Shown: positions 1 to 6,786, numbered from the stretch's first letter. The stretch is 8,112 nucleotides of DNA from Candidatus Kapaibacterium sp. (GCA_025055465.1 JANWXA010000084.1:1-8112); one strand, 5' to 3'. Made by a program: numbers and translations. The notes: generated from the letters alone by a model not told the origin.

Positions 1-1050
1 ATCGAAGCGGTAGAAGAGCATCGTGCCCTCTAATCCCACGGCTGCACGAGTTGTGGGGCTTATAGGAAGAGTTGCACCGAGCCAGAGCTTTCCAATGGGG
101 CCAAGCACGGTTCCACCAAGGGTTGTGTGTACAAACGGGGAGAAGGTGGACGGGGAGGGGACCCAGTGGTGCGAGAGCCCTGCCCAGAACAACGTGGGAC
201 GCTGGCGATAGAGGGTTCCAGCACGACTGGAAAACTCCTGGGCAAAGACCTCGCTGCCAATCTCTGCGCCGATAGCGTGAGAGGGGGAAAGCTGGGTGAA
301 AAGCCCAGCAGCGATATTCCGAAGACCCAACGGGGCGCGGCTGGCCAGAGGAACATCGGGGGCGCTAATTTCCCACATACCGAGAGAACGCAGCGATATG
401 CTGAGCGGTGGGAGCTTTGGCTCGGACACGACTACCGGTGGTGGGACCGATTGTGCCGGAAGCGGAACAATTCCGCCCCAAGGCTGATAGGGAGCCACCA
501 CAGAGCGCAAAGGAGATTCAACCCAAGCCGAGGGCTGGACGGGTAGCGAAGAGGAGGCAGAGGGGGCCTGCACCGTTGCTACAGGACTGCCTGTGGGGCG
601 TTGCGTAGGCGAGGGGGGTGGGAGAGCCCCAGTAGCAGGCATCCCAGTCCGCGAGTCGGGAAACTCAATAGACATATCAGCAGGGGTGGGGATTGAGACA
701 GTCGGAAGTGTGGCGTCCGAGGCTCGCGGCAGCGACGAACTCAGGAAAAAGGTTGCCGTGAGCCCTATCCCGCATAGGGTCGAGAGCATGGCGAGGAGCC
801 ACGGATAGCGCCGGAACAGGGAAGAACGGGATTTCGTAAGGTTCAGGCGCTGTAGAAGCTCTGCTTCCAAGTGTGCGGGGACCGAGAGAGGCTCGTATGG
901 TAGGAGGCGATGGAGGTATAGCAATTGTCGGAAAGCCGTGCGGAGCTCCTCGTTGGTTGCTAAGGCCCAAAAGAGGGCTTCCTCGTGCTCCGCAGGAAGC
1001 TCTCCGTCGAGGAGTTGATAAAGCCGCAGGAGTTCTTCTTCGCGCTGCAT
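1..1050 (-). CDS. Membrane anti-sigma factor with Pro-rich linker and beta-barrel-like C-terminus (3' end cut by window)
   Basis: Reading from ATG at 1050, the frame stays open for 350 codons to the left edge, so the C-terminus is missing. Residues 1-70 resemble an anti-sigma domain: LDGEL near 14-18, a helical NEELR segment, then a VPAHLEAELLQRL stretch. There is no HxxxCxxC zinc motif. Residues 83-106 form one hydrophobic membrane helix, preceded by RR at 80-81, which suggests the N-terminus is cytoplasmic. Residues about 108-235 are rich in Pro, Ser and Thr, like an extended periplasmic linker. Residues about 240-350 are Gly- and aromatic-rich with alternating polar and hydrophobic residues, such as AIGAEIGSEVF and KLWLGATLPI, resembling outer-membrane beta-strands. 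The gene starts 12 nt after the ECF sigma stop, so it is probably co-transcribed and sequesters that sigma factor. The anti-sigma role is inferred from domain and context; the beta-barrel call is by pattern only. Confidence 0.75.
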   Translation of the reverse strand, partial: MQREEELLRLYQLLDGELPAEHEEALFWALATNEELRTAFRQLLYLHRLLPYEPLSVPAHLEAELLQRLNLTKSRSSLFRRYPWLLAMLSTLCGIGLTATFFLSSSLPRASDATLPTVSIPTPADMSIEFPDSRTGMPATGALPPPSPTQRPTGSPVATVQAPSASSSLPVQPSAWVESPLRSVVAPYQPWGGIVPLPAQSVPPPVVVSEPKLPPLSISLRSLGMWEISAPDVPLASRAPLGLRNIAAGLFTQLSPSHAIGAEIGSEVFAQEFSSRAGTLYRQRPTLFWAGLSHHWVPSPSTFSPFVHTTLGGTVLGPIGKLWLGATLPISPTTRAAVGLEGTMLFYRFD

Positions 1051-1056
1051 GGTGTT

Positions 1057-1062
1057 CCCCTT
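1057..1062 (-). promoter_or_regulatory. Ribosome binding site of the anti-sigma gene
   Basis: On the minus strand AAGGGG lies 6 nt before the ATG at 1050 and overlaps the stop codon region of the sigma factor gene. It supports both the chosen start and translation from a shared sigma/anti-sigma message. Confidence 0.55.
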
Positions 1063-1656
1063 CTACGGTTGTGAGCGGGACGAGCGGAGTTCTTCTATAT
1101 AAGGAGCCAAAAGTTGGCGCAGTTTTTCCTTGGCGCGGAAGACGCGGACTTTGACAGCGGTTTCGCTCGCGCCGACGAGCTCGGCAATTTCGGTATAGGA
1201 GAGCCCTATCTGTTCACGCAGCACAAGGGCTTCGCGGTACTCTGGTGGGAGCAGTGAAATTGCCTGATGGAGCAGGGCCCGCAGCTCTTCTTGCTCCATC
1301 TGTACGGTGGGGGAGGTCAAAGAGCTTGCACCGTGAAGCTCTTCGTCGAACTCTGTCACAGCGCGGTTGTCGCGCTTGAAGTTGAGGCACAGGTTCCGGG
1401 CTATTCGCAAGAGGAACGCAGGGACATTGGTCATTGTTCGTTCCTGCTGTGCACTCTGCCAGAAGCGGAGGAAGGTTTCCTGGAAAGCATCTTGCGCATC
1501 GTATCGGCTTCCCAAAATTCGAGCACAATAACTATAGATGCGCTGAGCGTAACGGGCGTATAGTTCGCGGAAGGCTGCTTCTGCCTGCCGCTGATCCGGC
1601 GAGCTCATCAGAGCGAATAGGACCTCATCCGAGTGCGAAGCCAGCTCCCGCGACAT
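1063..1656 (-). CDS. ECF-type RNA polymerase sigma factor (sigma-70 family)
   Basis: A 197-residue protein with the two-domain ECF layout. Region 2 spans about residues 29-96, with the core-binding DAFQETFLRFW segment at 56-66 and the promoter-melting/-10 helix around AFLLRIARNLCLNFKRD (80-96). An acidic linker follows. Region 4 spans about 123-186, with the helix-turn-helix LSYTEIAELVGASETAVKVR at 152-171 that reads the -35 element. No region 1 or 3 is visible, as expected for this class. An in-frame GTG at 1674 would add six residues, but no Shine-Dalgarno sequence precedes it. ATG 1656 has GGAG 4 nt upstream and is preferred. The gene heads a minus-strand pair with the anti-sigma gene 12 nt downstream, the usual arrangement for a membrane-signalled alternative sigma factor. 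The exact ECF group, signal and target genes cannot be told from the sequence. Confidence 0.93.
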   Translation of the reverse strand: MSRELASHSDEVLFALMSSPDQRQAEAAFRELYARYAQRIYSYCARILGSRYDAQDAFQETFLRFWQSAQQERTMTNVPAFLLRIARNLCLNFKRDNRAVTEFDEELHGASSLTSPTVQMEQEELRALLHQAISLLPPEYREALVLREQIGLSYTEIAELVGASETAVKVRVFRAKEKLRQLLAPYIEELRSSRSQP

Positions 1657-1660
1657 AACA

Positions 1661-1664
1661 CTCC
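1661..1664 (-). promoter_or_regulatory. Ribosome binding site deciding the ECF sigma start
   Basis: GGAG on the minus strand sits 4 nt before ATG 1656. The alternative GTG start at 1674 has no purine-rich site ahead of it, so this short motif favours the 197-residue product. The spacing is slightly short. Confidence 0.35.
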
Positions 1665-1692
1665 AATAATCCACCGGCTAATAACCCGTTGA

Positions 1693-1749
1693 GGAGGCCC
1701 TTTGTTACGCTGTAGGCAAGCTACAAAATCTTGCGAAGATTCGGCCTCC
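1693..1749. repeat. Nested inverted repeats in the leader of the sigma factor gene
   Basis: Outer arms GGAGGCC (1693-1699) and GGCCTCC (1743-1749) are perfect complements. Inside are TGTAG/CTACA arms flanking GCAAG, and a compact hairpin AATCTT-GCG-AAGATT (1727-1741). The block lies 37-93 bp upstream of ATG 1656 on the sigma gene's strand, so it could be an operator or a folded 5' leader. No run of T follows the hairpin on either strand, so it is not a typical intrinsic terminator. Function unknown. Confidence 0.35.
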
Positions 1750-1826
1750 CCCGTGCGGCGTAATTTTGTGAGTTTGATACATGGCAGGCATGTCACTTGC
1801 GCAGTAGCTTTAGTAGTTAGGTGTTC

Positions 1827-1863
1827 CCCTATCTCCGGTTGTGGACCGTGGGGGAGAATAGGG
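1827..1863. repeat. Imperfect hairpin in the divergent intergenic region
   Basis: CCCTAT (1827-1832) pairs with ATAGGG (1858-1863). CTCC (1833-1836) pairs with GGAG (1853-1856) across a one-base bulge, and GGT/ACC closes a TGTGG loop inside. No T-tract follows on either strand, so a terminator is unlikely. It lies between two divergent transcription units and may be a protein-binding site or an RNA fold. Nothing ties it to a known riboswitch family. Confidence 0.3.
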
Positions 1864-2156
1864 CTGTAATAAGGATTGTCAGCGTTCCCATGTTGTGGTC
1901 TGAAGATCGGCGCTCCAATGGTAATTCTCTTTGCCATCCCAGAAAAGATTGGAAAAATCTCCTGGCAAGGGGTGCGATGGGGATGTAACTCTGGAAGCAG
2001 GAAGGGATCTGAGGCACTTTGGGAACTGGGATGGAGTCTTGCTTGTGAGAGTGGCAAGCGGACGCTGTCGGGATAGAAGCAAAAAGGGAGTGATACTGTG
2101 CGCGGTCATCAAGGAGGGCGTTGCCGCGGCGGAGCTATGATGGCATTACGGCCGTG

Positions 2157-2267
2157 ATGAAAGTAAGTCGTTTGTCAGTACCAATGATTATCGGAGTTTT
2201 GTCTGTGGGAGGCAATGCTACTTTGGTTCCACATTGCCGAGGGGAAAATGCTCAAAGAGCTGCTTAA
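2157..2267 (+). CDS. Possible 36-residue leader ORF overlapping the mgtE start (speculative)
   Basis: ATG at 2157 opens a 36-codon frame ending at TAA 2265-2267. It overlaps the preferred mgtE start (2248) by 20 nt in another frame. The predicted peptide begins MKVSRLS and continues with a hydrophobic stretch to about residue 21, reminiscent of a signal peptide or small membrane peptide. It has no clear ribosome site of its own. Instead, a five-residue frame (ATG 2140, with GGAG at 2131-2134) ends in TGA 2155-2157, overlapping this ATG as TGATG, which would allow coupled translation. Such frames arise easily by chance, and no homologue is recognised. Confidence 0.2.
   Translation: MKVSRLSVPMIIGVLSVGGNATLVPHCRGENAQRAA
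2240..2244 (+). promoter_or_regulatory. mgtE: Purine-rich ribosome site before the preferred mgtE start
   Basis: AGGGG lies 3 nt before ATG 2248. The upstream in-frame ATG 2215 also has a purine tract (GGGAGG at 2207-2212), but only 2 nt away. The motif alone does not settle the start; the family's usual length does. Confidence 0.35.
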
Positions 2268-3600
2268 GCCCGAAATCCAGGAGTTGCTGGAACAACGGCG
2301 CTGGGGCGAATTGCGTGAAGCCCTTTCCGACTGGTCTGCACCGGAGATAGCGGAACTACTTTTGGACCTGGGGAAGCAAGAGCGCGTCCTTCTTTTCCGG
2401 GCTCTCCCTCGGTGGCTGTCGGCGGAGGTATTTTCCTATCTGGACCCGGCACAGCAAGATGCTCTATTAGAGGAGCTCACAGACCAAGAAACTCGCGAAC
2501 TGCTGCGCCGTTTGAGCCCTGACGATCGTACGACGCTGCTGGAAGAGATGCCTGCAGAGGTAACCCGTCGCTTACTGGCTCTTCTCGATCCCGAGGATTT
2601 TCGTGAAACCAGCTTCCTATTGGGCTTTCCTGAGCAGAGCGTCGGGCGCTTGATGACGCCCGAGTTTCTTGCTCTACGTCCTTATTGGACGGTTAAAGAG
2701 GCGTTGGACCACATCCGCCGCCATGGACAAGACAGCGAAACGCTCAATCACCTATACGTGAGCGATGACGAGGGACACCTGTTGGGGGAGGTTGCTCTCC
2801 GCACACTGGTTTTGTCTGAGGAAGCTTCAGTAATAGCGGACATCATGAACTACTCCGTGGTCAGCCTGTCTGCTTTTGATGACCGGGAAAGCGCTGTTCA
2901 TGCTATGCAGAAGTATGATCTTTCGGTCCTACCGGTGGTAGACTCTGACGGGGTACTTTTAGGCATTGTGACTTTCGACGACGTAATGGATGTGTCCGAA
3001 GAGGAGGTCACGGAGGACTTTCAAAAGATTAGCGCGGTTGCACCTATAGAGATTCCGTACCGTGAAGCCAGCGTGGTGCGGCTGTGGCGACGTCGGATTG
3101 GGTGGCTGTTGTTATTGTTGGTATCAGACTTTCTGACGGCAACGGTTATCGCTGCCTACGAGCATGCCATACAGGGGGTTATTGCGCTGGCGTTCTTTAT
3201 CCCAATCATTATCGGAACAGGAGGCAATGTGGCGACACAGTCAGCGACTCTCATCATCCGGGCACTTGCCTTACGGGAGATCAGCACCGGGGATTGGCTC
3301 AGGGTCTTCCTCAAGGAGTTGACGGTTAGTGTGCTGCTGGGGGTAGTGTTGGCCTTGGTGGTATGGTTGCGGGGATTCTTCTGGCGCGGGGGACCGGAAG
3401 TTGCGCTCGTCGTGGGGTTGAGCATGCTCTTTATCACCGTATGGTCCAATGCGGTGGCGGCTCTCCTACCTCTCGGGGCAAGACGCATTGGGATAGACCC
3501 GGCACTGATCTCTGGTCCCTTTTTGACGACCTTTATCGATGTCACCGGGCTTTTGATTTACTTCAACGTTGCGGAACTGATTTTGGAGTTGCGGGGGTGA
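2248..3600 (+). CDS. mgtE: Magnesium transporter MgtE
   Basis: A 450-residue inner-membrane Mg2+ channel/transporter, the same length as the well-studied Thermus thermophilus MgtE. Visible order: helical N domain (about 1-130), two CBS domains (about 136-199 and 200-258) that bind regulatory Mg2+ at the cytoplasmic face, a connecting plug-like helix (about 259-282), then about five membrane helices to the end. The conserved GTGGN-x-ATQSATLIIRALA signature is at 323-341. The pore Asp of the SGPFLTTFIDVTG motif is D431, matching D432 of the Thermus protein. An in-frame ATG at 2215 would add eleven residues; ATG 2248 is preferred because MLKELLKPEIQELLEQ resembles usual family N-termini. Its TGA overlaps the next gene's ATG by one base, indicating one message. 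Gating by intracellular Mg2+ is family knowledge. Expression control could involve the structured or leader sequence upstream, but no known Mg2+ riboswitch is apparent. Confidence 0.96.
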   Translation: MLKELLKPEIQELLEQRRWGELREALSDWSAPEIAELLLDLGKQERVLLFRALPRWLSAEVFSYLDPAQQDALLEELTDQETRELLRRLSPDDRTTLLEEMPAEVTRRLLALLDPEDFRETSFLLGFPEQSVGRLMTPEFLALRPYWTVKEALDHIRRHGQDSETLNHLYVSDDEGHLLGEVALRTLVLSEEASVIADIMNYSVVSLSAFDDRESAVHAMQKYDLSVLPVVDSDGVLLGIVTFDDVMDVSEEEVTEDFQKISAVAPIEIPYREASVVRLWRRRIGWLLLLLVSDFLTATVIAAYEHAIQGVIALAFFIPIIIGTGGNVATQSATLIIRALALREISTGDWLRVFLKELTVSVLLGVVLALVVWLRGFFWRGGPEVALVVGLSMLFITVWSNAVAALLPLGARRIGIDPALISGPFLTTFIDVTGLLIYFNVAELILELRG

Positions 3601-4559
3601 TGGTGAGTATACGGCGGCGGGTCGTTATTACAGGTGGGGCAGGCTTTCTGGGCTCCCATCTCTGCGATCGCTTTCTGCAGGAAGGGTATGAAGTCGTCTG
3701 CATTGACAACCTGCTGACCGGGACGTTAGACAACATCGCGCATCTCTTTGGGCATCCGCGCTTTCGCTTTACCTGCTATGATGTGACAAATTTCCTGTAT
3801 GTTGAAGGCTCTGTGGATGCCGTACTCCACTTTGCTTCGCCCGCATCCCCTAAGGACTACCAAATCTATCCTATCCAGACGCTCAAGGTTGGCTCGCTGG
3901 GGACGCATAAAGCTTTAGGATTGGCCAAGGCGAAAGGTGCACGCTTTCTGTTAGCCAGTACCAGTGAGGTGTACGGTGACCCCTTGGTACATCCGCAGTC
4001 GGAAGAGTACTGGGGGAACGTCAATCCTATTGGGGTTCGGGGAGTTTACGATGAGGCCAAGCGCTTTGCAGAAGCTATGACAATGGCATACCATCGCTAC
4101 CATGGGCTGCAAACTCGGATTGCTCGAATTTTCAACACATACGGGCCACGGATGCGGCTGGACGATGGCCGAGCAATACCAACCTTCATAGTACAGGCTC
4201 TCCGCGGAGAGCCTCTGACAGTCCACGGAGATGGTCTACAGACTCGCTCAGTCTGCTACATCAGCGACATGGTGGAAGGCATCTTCCGGCTTCTTCATGC
4301 TGAGGTTGTTGAGCCGGTGAACTTGGGGAACCCGGACGAGATTAGCATTGTGGCCTTGGCCCGGGAGATTCGGGAAATCGCGGGATCCTCCAGCCCAATT
4401 GTTTTCGCCCCGTTGCCGGTAGACGATCCCCGGGTGCGCCGCCCGGATATCCATCGAGCCCAAGAGCTGCTGGGCTGGGAGCCGGCTGTAAGCCGCCGCG
4501 AAGGCCTGCACCGCACAATAGAGGACTTTCGACGGCGCTTAGGGATTGCGACGCGCTGA
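3600..4559 (+). CDS. uxs: UDP-glucuronate decarboxylase (UDP-xylose synthase), extended SDR family
   Basis: A 319-residue cytoplasmic NAD-dependent enzyme expected to convert UDP-glucuronate to UDP-xylose plus CO2, feeding surface-polysaccharide synthesis. The Rossmann motif GGAGFLGSH is at 12-20 with D36 at the end of beta-2 for the NAD ribose. The strongly UXS-like ASPASP-x-x-Y is at 79-87, STSEVYGDP at 120-128, YWGNVNPIG at 137-145, and the catalytic YDEAK (Y150/K154). ARIFNTYGPRM, DGRAIPTFI, the GDGLQTRS-x-x-YISD segment and NLGNPDE follow, all as in characterised UXS enzymes. Length fits soluble bacterial UXS. Start ATG 3600 overlaps the mgtE stop (TGATG), with a G-rich tract just upstream; GTG 3603 is an alternative. 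No glycosyltransferases are visible nearby. A related 4-epimerase or 4,6-dehydratase is less likely given the UXS-specific motifs. Confidence 0.88.
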   Translation: MVSIRRRVVITGGAGFLGSHLCDRFLQEGYEVVCIDNLLTGTLDNIAHLFGHPRFRFTCYDVTNFLYVEGSVDAVLHFASPASPKDYQIYPIQTLKVGSLGTHKALGLAKAKGARFLLASTSEVYGDPLVHPQSEEYWGNVNPIGVRGVYDEAKRFAEAMTMAYHRYHGLQTRIARIFNTYGPRMRLDDGRAIPTFIVQALRGEPLTVHGDGLQTRSVCYISDMVEGIFRLLHAEVVEPVNLGNPDEISIVALAREIREIAGSSSPIVFAPLPVDDPRVRRPDIHRAQELLGWEPAVSRREGLHRTIEDFRRRLGIATR

Positions 4560-4588
4560 AACCCTAATTTCGTGTGAGTCCAGGTTCC

Positions 4589-4594
4589 GGGAGG
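4589..4594 (+). promoter_or_regulatory. ruvB: Ribosome binding site deciding the ruvB start
   Basis: GGGAGG lies 3 nt before ATG 4598. An in-frame GTG at 4574 would extend the protein by eight residues but lacks a clear site upstream and would place this motif inside the coding sequence. Confidence 0.6.
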
Positions 4595-4597
4595 ATC

Positions 4598-5623
4598 ATG
4601 GCCGAGCGACGGCGTTTGCTGCAGCCGGAACGACTGCCGGAAGACGAGCAGGAAGTGCAGTTGCGCCCACAGCGCTTTTCCGAGTTTGTTGGCCAGAGGA
4701 CCGTTGTACAGAATCTGCAGGTCTTCGTTGCTGCAGCTCGCCAGCGGGGAGAGGCTCTGGACCATGTGCTCCTGACGGGTCCACCGGGGTTAGGAAAAAC
4801 GACATTGGCGAGCATCATTGCGCGCGAGATGGCCGTGGGATTTCGCTCTGTTGCTGGTCCGATTCTGGAACGCCCAGGGGACTTAGCAGGACTGCTTACC
4901 ACAGTGCCGGAAGGGACAGTTGTCCTTGTTGACGAAATCCATCGCCTTCCTGCTACTGTGGAAGAGTATCTTTACGCAGCCATGGAGGATTTCCGCTTAG
5001 ACATCGTGGTGGACACGGGCCCTGCGGCTCGTTCGGTACAACTACGTCTCCCGCGCTTTACGCTCGTCGGGGCGACGACGCGGCAGGGCCTGTTGAGCGC
5101 TCCGTTGCGCTCTCGCTTCGGAATTATAGCACGCTTGGATTACTACAGCCCGGAGGACCTCCGGATGATCGTGCGGCGTTCTGCCCAGATTCTGGGGATT
5201 CCTGTAGAAGATGATGGCGCATGGGAGATCGCTCGGCGTGCCCGGGGAACTCCACGTATTGCTAATCGGTTGCTCCGCCGTACGCGGGATTTCGCCCAGG
5301 TCAAAGGCGATGGGGTGATTACAGCGGAAATTGCCCGCACAGCATTGGAGGCTCTGGAGGTAGACGAGTTCGGGTTGGATGAAATGGATAAGCGCATTCT
5401 GTTGACCATCATAGAAAAGTTCGGTGGAGGCCCAGTTGGCCTCAACACTATTTCTGTAGCGGTTGGTGAGGAGCCGGACACGATCGAAGAAGTGTATGAG
5501 CCTTTTCTAATTCAGCAGGGCTTTTTGCGGCGGACGCCTCGTGGGCGCGAGGCCACGGAGCTTGCTTACCGGCACCTCCGTGCACAGGGAGCTACCGTCG
5601 TACAGCCTCGGCTTTTTGAGTAG
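4598..5623 (+). CDS. ruvB: Holliday junction branch migration ATPase RuvB
   Basis: A 341-residue AAA+ motor, the usual RuvB length, that with RuvA drives branch migration of Holliday junctions before RuvC cleavage. Visible: the N-terminal LRP-x-x-F-x-EFVGQ signature (22-33), Walker A GPPGLGKTT (61-69), Walker B VLVDEIH (109-115), sensor 1 GATTR (158-162), the arginine-finger region PLRSRFG (169-175), the sensor 2 region ARGTPRIANRLLRR, and the C-terminal winged-helix domain with GGGPVGLNTIS and EPFLIQQGFLRRTPRGR. The N-terminal LLQPE-x-LPEDE matches the family's short leader and supports ATG 4598. It lies 38 nt after uxs and 2 nt before the flavoprotein gene, so it is probably in a shared transcript. 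ruvA and ruvC are not in the window, which is common. No LexA-type operator was seen upstream. All key residues appear intact. Confidence 0.98.
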   Translation: MAERRRLLQPERLPEDEQEVQLRPQRFSEFVGQRTVVQNLQVFVAAARQRGEALDHVLLTGPPGLGKTTLASIIAREMAVGFRSVAGPILERPGDLAGLLTTVPEGTVVLVDEIHRLPATVEEYLYAAMEDFRLDIVVDTGPAARSVQLRLPRFTLVGATTRQGLLSAPLRSRFGIIARLDYYSPEDLRMIVRRSAQILGIPVEDDGAWEIARRARGTPRIANRLLRRTRDFAQVKGDGVITAEIARTALEALEVDEFGLDEMDKRILLTIIEKFGGGPVGLNTISVAVGEEPDTIEEVYEPFLIQQGFLRRTPRGREATELAYRHLRAQGATVVQPRLFE

Positions 5624-5625
5624 CT

Positions 5626-6774
5626 ATGTTCAGTGTGTGGGAGCGGTCCGAACTCCTGTCCGCTGACATCGTAGTAGTTGGTGGGGGGATACTCGGGTTA
5701 TGGAGTGCCTTGGAGTGCTGTCGGCGCTATCCACAGCGGCGCATAGTGGTATTAGAGCGGGCGGTCCTTCCCTGGGGTGCCAGCACACGGAATGTTGGCT
5801 TTGCTACGATCGGTACTGTTGGCGAAGCGCTTGCCCATGCCCAACAAGTGGGTGAAGAACGGGTGGCTGCCCTCATGGTGGAACGCTGGCTCGGATTGCG
5901 CCGCTGGAGACAGGAATTTGGGGAACCTGCCTTAGGGTATGAGCCCGTGGGCGGCTATGAGTTGGTCCTTGCCGGGGAGGAGACAGTGCGTGCTGCTGTT
6001 GAACGCTGGAACGAACTATTGCGAGAGGCTCTGGGAGAGGATGTTTTCCGTGATAGCCCTGAACTTGCTCGTCAATGGGGGTTTTCGGAAGAGCATGTCT
6101 ACAGCGTTATTGTGAATCCATACGATGGCGCTCTCAACACTGGGAAAGCAATAGCAGTTCTGCAGCAGCGGGTACTGCAGCACGGGGCTGTGCTTTGGTC
6201 TGGAGCCCCAGTAGAGGCTGTTGAGCCTACGGTGGGGAAAGTATCCGTGGCGTGCTGGGATGCCGCTGCGAAAAGGCTTTTGGAAATTAGGGCAGGTGTG
6301 GTAGCTATTTGCACGAATGCCTGGATTCCACAATTGGTCCCCCACATGGGGTATATTCGCCCAGCTCGTGGGCAGGTACTTCTTACTGCTCCTGTTGCCC
6401 GACAACCCTTTCCCCGAGGGACATACCATTTCCGGGCTGGTTACTACTACTTCCGCTGGGTAGGGCAGCGGCTTCTACTCGGGGGTGGGCGACAGCAAGC
6501 GATGCAGGAAGAGGAGACATACGAGTTTGCTCTGAATTCTTCGCTCCAGAGCCATTTGCAGGATCTTCTGCAGACGTTCCTCCTTCCTGCCGAGGAGGTT
6601 GTAATAGAGCAGCGCTGGTGCGGGATTATGGGGATGAGCCCCGACAGGCTGCCGCGGGTAGAGCATGTTGGCGAGCGTATGGTGGTGGGGTTTGGTTGTA
6701 ACGGGATGGGCTTGGCTCTGGCTCCACGGCTGGCTTCCCAGGTCGCAGCGCTGGTGGGAGAGTGGATGAACTAA
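5626..6774 (+). CDS. DAO-family FAD-dependent oxidoreductase, substrate unknown
   Basis: A 382-residue flavoprotein of the D-amino-acid/glycine oxidase-like (DAO) fold. The dinucleotide-binding motif is VVGGGILGLWSA with GGGILG at 19-24, followed by the adenine-ribose acid E44 in IVVLER. A GASTRNVGFATIG segment near 51-63 is where such enzymes contact the FAD. Near the C-terminus, IMGMSPDRLPRV and GFGCNGMGLALAP close the FAD site. No signal peptide or membrane helix is evident, so it is probably cytoplasmic. Family members oxidise C-N bonds of amino acids or amines, but nothing here identifies the substrate. The GAST-x-N-x-GFA pattern resembles uncharacterised homologues I associate with Bacteroidota; this is from memory. 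The ATG follows the ruvB TAG by 2 nt, with its ribosome site, if any, inside ruvB, suggesting translational coupling. A tRNA gene lies 47 nt downstream. Confidence 0.88.
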   Translation: MFSVWERSELLSADIVVVGGGILGLWSALECCRRYPQRRIVVLERAVLPWGASTRNVGFATIGTVGEALAHAQQVGEERVAALMVERWLGLRRWRQEFGEPALGYEPVGGYELVLAGEETVRAAVERWNELLREALGEDVFRDSPELARQWGFSEEHVYSVIVNPYDGALNTGKAIAVLQQRVLQHGAVLWSGAPVEAVEPTVGKVSVACWDAAAKRLLEIRAGVVAICTNAWIPQLVPHMGYIRPARGQVLLTAPVARQPFPRGTYHFRAGYYYFRWVGQRLLLGGGRQQAMQEEETYEFALNSSLQSHLQDLLQTFLLPAEEVVIEQRWCGIMGMSPDRLPRVEHVGERMVVGFGCNGMGLALAPRLASQVAALVGEWMN

Positions 6775-6786
6775 GCCATGTGTTTG

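Larger units (their letters stand above)
1657..2247. other. Divergent intergenic region between the sigma factor gene and mgtE
   Basis: About 590 bp with no convincing full-length gene in any frame. It must carry the promoters for both divergent units, but I could not place a good -35/-10 pair for either. It contains two inverted-repeat blocks (1693-1749 and 1827-1863) and, next to mgtE, two very short overlapping reading frames (2140-2157 and 2157-2267). Longer open frames crossing it on the minus strand run into the sigma gene out of frame and read like non-coding sequence. Confidence 0.6.

Noticed and set aside
1811..1870. GTTAGGTG followed by CCCCTAT, slightly like the start of an M-box (ykoK) Mg2+ riboswitch upstream of mgtE
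   Set aside because: The remaining conserved M-box segments are not found downstream, and the hairpin here pairs differently; the likeness is limited to a few bases.
1608..2057. A 149-codon minus-strand frame across the intergenic region
   Set aside because: It overlaps the start of the ECF sigma gene in another frame, has low-complexity, Pro- and Ser-rich composition without domains, and looks like chance.
3363..3599. N-terminal extension of the UDP-glucuronate decarboxylase frame inside mgtE
   Set aside because: The extra 79 codons overlap the mgtE membrane domain and show no family similarity; the Rossmann motif sits at the normal distance from ATG 3600.
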